From Phialocephala subalpina (lineage: Eukaryota; Ascomycota; Leotiomycetes; Helotiales; Mollisiaceae), in the NCBI GenBank assembly GCA_900073065.1, contig FJOG01000006.1, positions 606,778 to 670,777 of the forward strand: a stretch of 64,000 bases of DNA. The letters are read 5' to 3'. Below, piece after piece: positions 58,013-64,000 of the stretch. Under the pieces are notes generated by a model. The model was not told the origin of the DNA and searched no databases. It saw nothing but the letters and a program-made list of their open reading frames with translations. A program made the position numbers and the translations under genes. Numbering within the stretch: position 1 is the stretch's first letter; every line of letters begins with the position of its first letter.

Positions 58013-59015
58013 TCTGACTGTAGATATCTCCAAACAATTGACACAAGTTGAGGCAGCGCTTTCAATCTCCCAGCCTTGCCTGGACTTTCCAGAACGCCCT
58101 TTCCGTGAGCAAGGACCTTGGTTGATACCAGGAGACTTTACTGAATGCAGTATCTCAACTTAACTTAGCCTCCTCGTTTGTGCTTGACAGAAGGTAAGAG
58201 GTGGGATCAGAAGGACCACTGCATACTTATATCAAAGTGAATGAACATTGAAACTCATTTAAGCTGAGAATGTGGACACTGGTCAACATCATCATACGAG
58301 CTCGGAGCTGAGATCCAGAGAAACAGTGCTACTGCCACCGACGAAGGACTTTTTGGTTGCCAAAGAGAGCCGCATTCCTTAACATGTTGGATGACGCAAG
58401 CTATCATGTTAGTCGGTTCCTGATAACTTCCCTTCAAATGGAGTCAAGCTGCCAGATCAAATCCATCTTTGCCTCAAAAAAATCCCCCTTCGTACACCGT
58501 CGATCGATGGTCAGACAATTGAGTATTGACCAGTCGTGGACTGATTGATGCTGGAGGTAAAAAGTGTAGCATGATCCATGTACGGGTGCCACGGTTACTG
58601 CGGAATGAAGTATCTCTCGATGGCCAGGAAGGAATGACGGGAAGGAGGAAGTTGAATTGTTTGTAGATTAGTGCCAGGCTAGGGTGCTCGTGGTAACGCT
58701 AATCTTAACCGAGATCACGTGAATATGCCCCGACAACTTCCCTTTCCCGATTCACCTGGATGTCGCAAACAAAAACCAACTTTAAAGGTGAATTTGTCTG
58801 ATAATTCTTTCCGAAATGGATATAGACAAGCGCAAACACCTCAAAGATTCTTTGGGAGTCACAAAAAGACTTTCACCAGTTAACTACAAAACAACAACAC
58901 TTCTCCGCGTACCTGATCTATATCAGCTGCGCATTACGGTTTCTACTCCATAATTTCTACCTCTTTAGAGCTCGACTCTACCTCAGTAAATTGCAAGTAC
59001 TTCTAATACATTGCA
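58013..59015. other. Divergent intergenic region
   Basis: 1 kb between the Cys-repeat gene (minus) and the kinase gene (plus). Contains repeat copy D; otherwise nothing recognised. Confidence 0.4.
58054..58092. repeat. Palindromic dispersed element, copy D (half)
   Basis: CAGCGCTTTCAATCTCCCAG followed by CCTTGCCTGGACTTTCCAG: the left arm and loop of the element, with the right arm missing. It lies 42 bases upstream of the start codon of the Cys-repeat gene, so probably in its 5' UTR or promoter. Confidence 0.7.
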
Positions 59016-60947
59016 ATGGCTGCGCATATACCAACATCTCCTGCGCCCGGGCTCGATATCGACGCTAAAGAAGCCCCGTTCAAAGAACAACCTACCGCAA
59101 CCGCCACCACACTCGAAACCCCTCAAAAAGCAGATATATCTTCATCAGCCGACAATTCTGCATCGTGCGAGAGCTCCATCAATACGTCTGAAGCCGCTGT
59201 AGTGGTCACACCTGTTCAGTCTATCGAAGGCGCAACATCCCCGGCACGGTCCGACGCTTCTACCCTACACCCAAACTTTCCTCTTAGTAGTCCTGCTCAG
59301 TCAAACAACGGCCGAATGTCTCCAGCGAAATCGGGCGCATCTGACGCACACTCTCAACCTCATTCTGGCGGCAATCGAAGCTCTGCAGCGTCCTCCGACG
59401 GCAAGGATTATGAGACCTTTGGAAAGGACCAGGATTCATACGAAGACTTCAAGCCAAAGCTCATCAAGCTGTGCCACGATATCGGTTATGGAGAACCTGC
59501 TGAGATCGAGCGCATGGAAGGCGGCAGCTTCAACAAAATTATAGGCCTGAGATTCACCTCTCCCGGGGAGCGGAAGTGCATCATTCGGATGCCCCTCTTC
59601 GTCTATGATGAGCGACAGCCGCATGAGATCAGCGACCAAGTTTCTGTTCTACTCTATCTATCTCGATGTAACTTCATGAAAGTCCCACAAGTCCTCGCTT
59701 ACGATAGCACATCAGATAACGCCATCGGGACTCAATATATCCTTCAATCTAGGCTCCCGGGCTCGTGCATGCAAGATGTCTTCTACAAGCTCCCACGCCA
59801 CGAGAAGCTCCATCTCACTGGCCTGGTTGCTGGAGTGGCAGCCAAGATGTCGTCTATGCAGCTTCCGCAGCCTGGACGGCTCATTGGTACACGAACCCTA
59901 CCACAATTCGCTCATACTCCACCTGAATCGTTGGCAAATATCGAAGTCACTGGATACCGCGAGTGTCCCATTCAGGACCCGCCAGCCCTAGAGGAGAAGC
60001 CCTTGCTGCCTTTTCTAGTTGACTTGCTCGAGTTCCGCAAGGAACAAGAACATGAATCAGTGCAGCGCATGTATTCTAAACTGCAGGAGATTGCGCGTGA
60101 GATGGATAAGGCTGGCTTGATGCGAGTCTACGACAATCAAAATGTTCTCTGGCATTGGGACTTTGCTGCACGAAACATCTTGATCCAGCAGGAAGATATC
60201 GCTGGACCACCGAAGGGCTGCCACCACTCATTCCATTTCTCAGTCGAAGAGAACTCGGGAAGTAGCCACAAGCATACCGTGAATGTCAAATTGGAGGATC
60301 CGTCGAGTACAAATTGCAAGCACAAAGTTTCCTTTGTCATCGAAGACAACAATGGCCGAGAGTATCGACACCAGCTGGATATCGTGGACAAGAAGACTCC
60401 AGAGCAAGACATCCCGAAGCAATGGGCAATCAGTGGTGTCCTTGATTGGGACGATGTTCTATCTGTGCCTTTGGTAATCGCAAGAAAACCTCACGCGTGG
60501 TTATGGCTGGACGAGGAGGAGCGGCATGAGGATTGGGCTGGAAATCAGGACGATCCACCTCATAGAGATCTAACGCAGGACGAGCTTCTGATTAAGGGTC
60601 ATTATGACCAGATCATGGCTCGTTCATGTCCTAACTTCATGGAAGATGCTTACGGTCGCGGCCCTTGGCTTCGTACGTTGGCAAGCTTTGGACGGGATGG
60701 GTTTGGCGATTCCCAAGACTGGAAGCGATACGAAAAGTTTATTGCGAAGTGGGCTGAGTATTACAGGGGCATGGGATTCAAGACTGAGGAAGAGCTCGAT
60801 GACACCAAGTCTGATGGAGGCGAGTCTGACGAAGCAGAATTTGGTGAGGGAAAATCTGTTGGAGCAGAGACAGATGGAGAAAAGTGTGATGGTGAAGCAG
60901 AGTCCAATGGTGGATCTGTTGACAAACCAAAGGGCGAGGAGAATTAG
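59016..60947 (+). CDS. APH-fold phosphotransferase (kinase-like), 643 aa, with inserted 16-residue repeats
   Basis: Single exon from ATG 59016. Residues 1-140 are low-complexity Ser/Ala/Pro. Then an aminoglycoside-phosphotransferase-like kinase: GGSFNKIIGLRF (nucleotide loop), CIIRMP (strand with Arg where kinases have Lys), PQVLAYDST, YILQSRLPG, the catalytic loop LWHWDFAARNIL (HxDxxxxN, about 378-386) and the metal-binding SGVLDWDDV (about 473-481). Between these two motifs, normally about 15 residues apart, lie four tandem 16-residue units (403-466, each starting HH, KH, KH or RH). The C-terminus is Glu/Asp/Gly-rich with ESD/GES repeats. Fungal proteins of this class are numerous and mostly uncharacterised; the substrate is unknown. 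Confidence 0.85.
   Translation: MAAHIPTSPAPGLDIDAKEAPFKEQPTATATTLETPQKADISSSADNSASCESSINTSEAAVVVTPVQSIEGATSPARSDASTLHPNFPLSSPAQSNNGRMSPAKSGASDAHSQPHSGGNRSSAASSDGKDYETFGKDQDSYEDFKPKLIKLCHDIGYGEPAEIERMEGGSFNKIIGLRFTSPGERKCIIRMPLFVYDERQPHEISDQVSVLLYLSRCNFMKVPQVLAYDSTSDNAIGTQYILQSRLPGSCMQDVFYKLPRHEKLHLTGLVAGVAAKMSSMQLPQPGRLIGTRTLPQFAHTPPESLANIEVTGYRECPIQDPPALEEKPLLPFLVDLLEFRKEQEHESVQRMYSKLQEIAREMDKAGLMRVYDNQNVLWHWDFAARNILIQQEDIAGPPKGCHHSFHFSVEENSGSSHKHTVNVKLEDPSSTNCKHKVSFVIEDNNGREYRHQLDIVDKKTPEQDIPKQWAISGVLDWDDVLSVPLVIARKPHAWLWLDEEERHEDWAGNQDDPPHRDLTQDELLIKGHYDQIMARSCPNFMEDAYGRGPWLRTLASFGRDGFGDSQDWKRYEKFIAKWAEYYRGMGFKTEEELDDTKSDGGESDEAEFGEGKSVGAETDGEKCDGEAESNGGSVDKPKGEEN
60222..60413 (+). repeat. 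Four coding tandem repeats of 48 nt (16 aa) in the kinase gene
   Basis: Units HHSFHFSVEENSGSSH, KHTVNVKLEDPSSTNC, KHKVSFVIEDNNGREY and RHQLDIVDKKTPEQDI (residues 403-466). They share a basic/His pair, alternating hydrophobic residues (beta-strand-like) and a polar Glu/Asp-rich turn. The fourth is degenerate. Confidence 0.75.
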
Positions 60948-61419
60948 AGGACTGGTGTTAAACATTCATAATGTGGCTGAGCGATCTCATCTAGCACACT
61001 AACACTAGCGAGAAATTCAAACTTGCATGGCTTCCAACCGTCTCAGCCACTTTATATGAGATCCTTCAAACCTTCTTTCAAGTTTCAAATCAAAAAGGGA
61101 TTGGAAGAAGACATTGTGGGACTGACACTCAAGGCAAATGTTCTGAAAGAACACACTAAACAGCGACGCAAATGCAGCGAGTAAGGATCATGTCCTTGCT
61201 ATGTACCACTTTCCAAACACCATGCACGCATTACAATAGCCCAACGACTCTCCACCACTCAAAGGCTCAAGTATCGAGTAACTGACCCTCATGTTCGTCC
61301 TCCATATTCGTCTCAACCCTCACCCCAAACCCCTCACACAATATTGTACATTACCAACTACCACCAACCATGCTCATCGTAGCTCCCAAGGACCAGCCCC
61401 ATCCAATGTCTACCGGTCT
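60948..61419. other. Spacer between convergent genes
   Basis: About 470 bases; 3' flanks of the kinase gene (plus) and the small Cys-rich gene (minus). Nothing recognised. Confidence 0.4.
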
Positions 61420-61641
61420 TTACCTGCTGCCCGTATACTCCGCATGCTTCCAACAGCACGTAGGACATGGCTCAGAACACTTGAGGAAAACCGGTTCTCG
61501 GGGACAGGCGGGGCAGTATGCCTTATGGACGGGGCAGTATGGGTGGTTGTTTTTCGGAGTTCCGACGCTGGGTCGACAATTGCCTTTTCCTTTGCCTTTG
61601 AGGGGGCAGTGGTGAGTGGTTGCGAGTTTGCCTTTGGCCAT
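61420..61641 (-). CDS. Small Cys/His-rich protein, 73 aa
   Basis: ATG 61641, MAKGKLATTHHCPLKGKGKG, then NCRPSV, YCPVHKAYCPAC, LKCSEPCPTCCWKH. It has eleven cysteines and several histidines in 73 residues, suggesting bound zinc. It shares MAK......HxCP.K..G and YCxVH..xCP with the 104-residue protein encoded at 63128-63442 on the other strand, so the two are probably diverged duplicates. No signal peptide. No named family comes to mind. The short length makes it less certain, but shared motifs support it. Confidence 0.6.
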   Translation of the reverse strand: MAKGKLATTHHCPLKGKGKGNCRPSVGTPKNNHPYCPVHKAYCPACPREPVFLKCSEPCPTCCWKHAEYTGSR

Positions 61642-62317
61642 GATGATGCAGTCGAGGTTCTGTGGGTGGTGGAGAAGTGTCAGGGTCTAGAGTTTGGCTG
61701 GGACATTAGGGAGGATGATGAAGACCTATCTTCGCTTGGAATTAGGAGATGGACTTACTTCTTGATGGTGTTGACACTCGAGATAGAAGTTGAGCAAAAT
61801 GTTTGAAGCTGCTTGCTGTGGTGCTAGGTATCAGATAATCTTTGAAGTACTTTCGTGCGACCTGAGCTCTAGATGGAAGATGTTGATAAGGGGAGAGAAA
61901 AGTGGAATAACTCCACAAAGCAGGCGTCTTTTGTAGACGACGGTTCCTCCATCCAATCATCTGGTACTTGTGAATAAAGCTGACTATACATTCACAGCGC
62001 CGCCTCCGAACCTCTAAGTCGCATCCTAACCTCGACTCCAATTCCCACCATGACCTGTCACCGTGACCAAGAAGGGAGGAAACCAAGCGTTTCCATCCTG
62101 AGTTGATGATAGAATGACAGCCGAAACTTTTTAATTTAAAGGCCGAGTTGTGATGAAAACCTGTGGCAGTAGCGCGCAGGTGCCATGGTTCGAGAAGCCG
62201 ATGAAGAAGGCGGCAGCCTCCGTGCAAAACGCTAACGACGAGGAGAGCAAAAGAAGTTGTGAACGATCTCATTGTATGCGTACAATAGTTAGTATACAGA
62301 GATATCAGAGCTACCCA

Positions 62318-62358
62318 GAGGTTGTGGTTGAGGTTGAGGTTGAGGTCGAGGTCGAAGG
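62318..62358. repeat. Simple repeat (GAGGTT)n, imperfect
   Basis: About seven imperfect hexamer units of the type GAGGTT, changing to GAGGTC at the right end. Confidence 0.85.
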
Positions 62359-62875
62359 TTGATCGAAGTGTTGCGCATAGGAAGCGGGATTTGCCAGAGT
62401 AGTCCCGGAGTGTGGATGCAGAATTGCCTCTTTGAGCGAAGCCAAAAAGCGTGCGAGCCGCGGAGACCAACTGGTATCGCAGACACTAGTCGCCGTCGAC
62501 GTGATTATGGGATGGGAGAAGGGCATAAAACAACACGCCAGATCCCAAACCGTTCTGCCCAATCCATCTTGCGACAACCCCTTCGACCAACGACCACGAG
62601 AAGACTTCGACGTGCATAACTTCACCGCACCTCTAGCAAGACTTGCAAACAGGTAATTCCACTTGCGCAGCAGCTGTTGCAAGTTTCAATCAAACATGAA
62701 AGCTAATCTGATCACAGTCGGCATCTTGTTTACTCAAGTCTCCTCTTACCTTCGCACAAATAATCAACATCGCAATACCGTAAGTCAATGTCCAGGCCAT
62801 GCGTCTTCAACCTCGCAACTTGATACACACTCCTCATACCCAACTGGCAACTCCAAGTCTTGAAAGAGTTGAGAT

Positions 62876-62908
62876 GTTTCCAGACAGGGCCCAGGATTGA
62901 ATGCGCTG
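62876..62908. repeat. Palindromic dispersed element, possible copy E (half)
   Basis: TTTCCAGACAGGGCCCAGG followed by ATTGAATGCGCTG resembles the loop and right arm of copy B. The left arm is not recognisable. Weak. Confidence 0.4.
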
Positions 62909-63127
62909 TCGTCTCGACCTCGCCAGCTCACCCCGAGCTCCAATCTTTCGCAAGAGACATGGAGGTCCAAGCATAGGTGGAGATCGACTGCGCTGCTGCT
63001 CAGTCTAGCAGCTAAGTCAATACCCCTACTTCTTTGAAGTTTCAAGAACGTTCAGATATTGCGGAGATGTTGCGCTTGCTACTATATTGACCCCATATGC
63101 TGACTTGTGTTTGCTCTTCAGGTCAAA

Positions 63128-63442
63128 ATGGCTAAGTCAATCTCCTCCAACACACACAACTGCCCCAAGAAGTCCACCGGCAAATGCATCGGCGCCAAGC
63201 TTGACGGTCGAGATTATTGTTCCGTGCACCAAACCCTATGCCCCGGTCCCAAGTGTAAGCTCCGTAAGCACTTGAAGACCGAAGAATGTCCCTCATGCAA
63301 GACCGATCGTGTCGAAGCCGCCAAGAAGCAAGCCGCGATCGATAAGAAGAAGAAGGAGGATGATGAGAAGGAGGAGAAGGAGAGACGTAAGAAGCAGTCA
63401 GAAGCAGACAAGACCTTCAACAAGAAGCCAAAGAGAACCTAG
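63128..63442 (+). CDS. Small Cys-rich protein with charged C-terminus, 104 aa
   Basis: ATG 63128, MAKSISSNTHNCPKKSTGKC, YCSVHQTLCPGPKC, HLKTEECPSC, then a strongly charged coiled-coil-like tail (Lys/Glu runs from about residue 68). The N-terminal half carries eight cysteines and three histidines that could bind zinc. It is related to the protein at 61420-61641. A TTCAG splice acceptor lies 6 bases before the ATG, so an intron probably interrupts the 5' UTR. No signal peptide. Function unknown. Confidence 0.7.
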   Translation: MAKSISSNTHNCPKKSTGKCIGAKLDGRDYCSVHQTLCPGPKCKLRKHLKTEECPSCKTDRVEAAKKQAAIDKKKKEDDEKEEKERRKKQSEADKTFNKKPKRT

Positions 63443-64000
63443 ATCTTCGAATATTCTTTCTCTGGGTTTCTTTTCCCTTCACATGACTCGTGGGGTGGGC
63501 GTTGGCGGCATGGATTTTTTATTTTCGCATTTGTTTTGGCGCTTATAGAGAGCATTCTCAGCTGCTAGGCCGTTTCTAGAACTTGAGTGTCCTACATCTC
63601 GGATCCTCATAGTGGAAATAAGCTGGCGGTTTGGATCTCGGCGCACGCATGGATTTTTTCGTACTGGGAGCATGGAGCATTGGTTTCGCGGCATGGGATG
63701 GTGTTCTGGACCTATTATAGAGCATCATGAATGTGTAAGAGCATAGAGTTTTGGTTTTGATACTGGATTTCTGGGATAAGGATAGAGCATTGCGGGCATA
63801 CAGGAGTAATTGGGGTACTTTTGAAGGAAACGGCACGAGCAAAGTAGCAATATTTTCAGCACAATTGTCTTGGAAGAGGAACAAAATTGCGACATATGAA
63901 GACTGCTCGAGTAAGCCTCTCCGAGATCGATGCTAATTGGAGATTTTTGAGGGCGCTTGACCAACACTCGTTTGTTGGAATCGTCGGGCTGACCTCAAAA
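63443..64000. other. 3' flank to window end, no gene seen
   Basis: About 560 bases, normal composition, no recognisable coding motif. Confidence 0.4.

Larger units (their letters stand above)
61642..63127. other. 1.5 kb between the two small Cys-rich genes
   Basis: No recognised gene. It contains a simple repeat (62318-62358) and a degenerate half copy of the palindromic element (62876-62908). The last bases before ATG 63128 (TGACTTGTGTTTGCTCTTCAG, here split as a branch-like CTGAC and a TTCAG acceptor) suggest a 5' UTR intron of the downstream gene. Confidence 0.4.

Overview
The window is nuclear DNA of a filamentous ascomycete. The evidence is short (46-60 nt) GT-AG introns with CTAAC/CTGAC branch points, WSC, NACHT-ankyrin, OPT, GH71 and GH114 families, an AT-rich block and transposons whose stop codons look like repeat-induced point mutation (RIP). 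The dense 2EXR family suggests Leotiomycetes; that is inference. No bacterial operons, CRISPR arrays or RNA genes were found.

The dominant theme is the fungal 2EXR family (pattern F.LFPKLPIELRLKIW...GPRVIEV...H.C.ESR, function unknown). I count eleven loci: 2046-2800, 3771-4948, 11008-11858, 25778-28716, 29733-30731, 31835-32942, 34022-35069, 47000-47448, 47462-48569, 51518-53305 and 54167-54530. Two or three look intact. The others are broken by stops, frameshifts, an 11-bp tandem duplication, a nested transposon pair or a palindromic TA-flanked element.

Layout. 1-2045: AT-rich, probably RIP-altered DNA, then nothing recognisable. 2046-4948: two damaged 2EXR copies. 5719-8410: oligopeptide transporter with an apparent one-base frameshift. 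11008-11858: 2EXR pseudogene. 12161-18905: a three-exon, 2079-residue NACHT-ankyrin NLR. 20497-24538: a secreted copper radical oxidase with five WSC domains, divergent from the NLR. 25778-35069: 2EXR cluster with nested transposons. 36368-38166: GH71 alpha-1,3-glucanase with a damaged splice acceptor. 39302-40974: PLP enzyme of the ACC deaminase/D-cysteine desulfhydrase family with an assembly gap. 41205-42082: single-pass membrane protein. 42739-43633: GH114 galactosaminidase. 44405-44980: possible decayed acetyltransferase. 47000-54530: more 2EXR copies and a Tc1/mariner relic. 54945-56265: aspartic-protease-like protein without catalytic aspartates. 56686-58012: secreted protein with three Cys repeats. 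59016-60947: APH-fold kinase with an inserted 16-residue repeat. 61420-63442: two related small Cys-rich proteins.

A palindromic element of about 62 bp (arms ending CAGCGCTTTCAAT / ATTGAAAGCGCTG) recurs at least four times. Two copies lie inside introns that are two to three times the usual length, which resembles introner-like elements. Secreted enzymes for cell-wall polymers (GH71, GH114, WSC-oxidase) and a large NLR fit a plant- or fungus-associated lifestyle, but the genes form no evident pathway.
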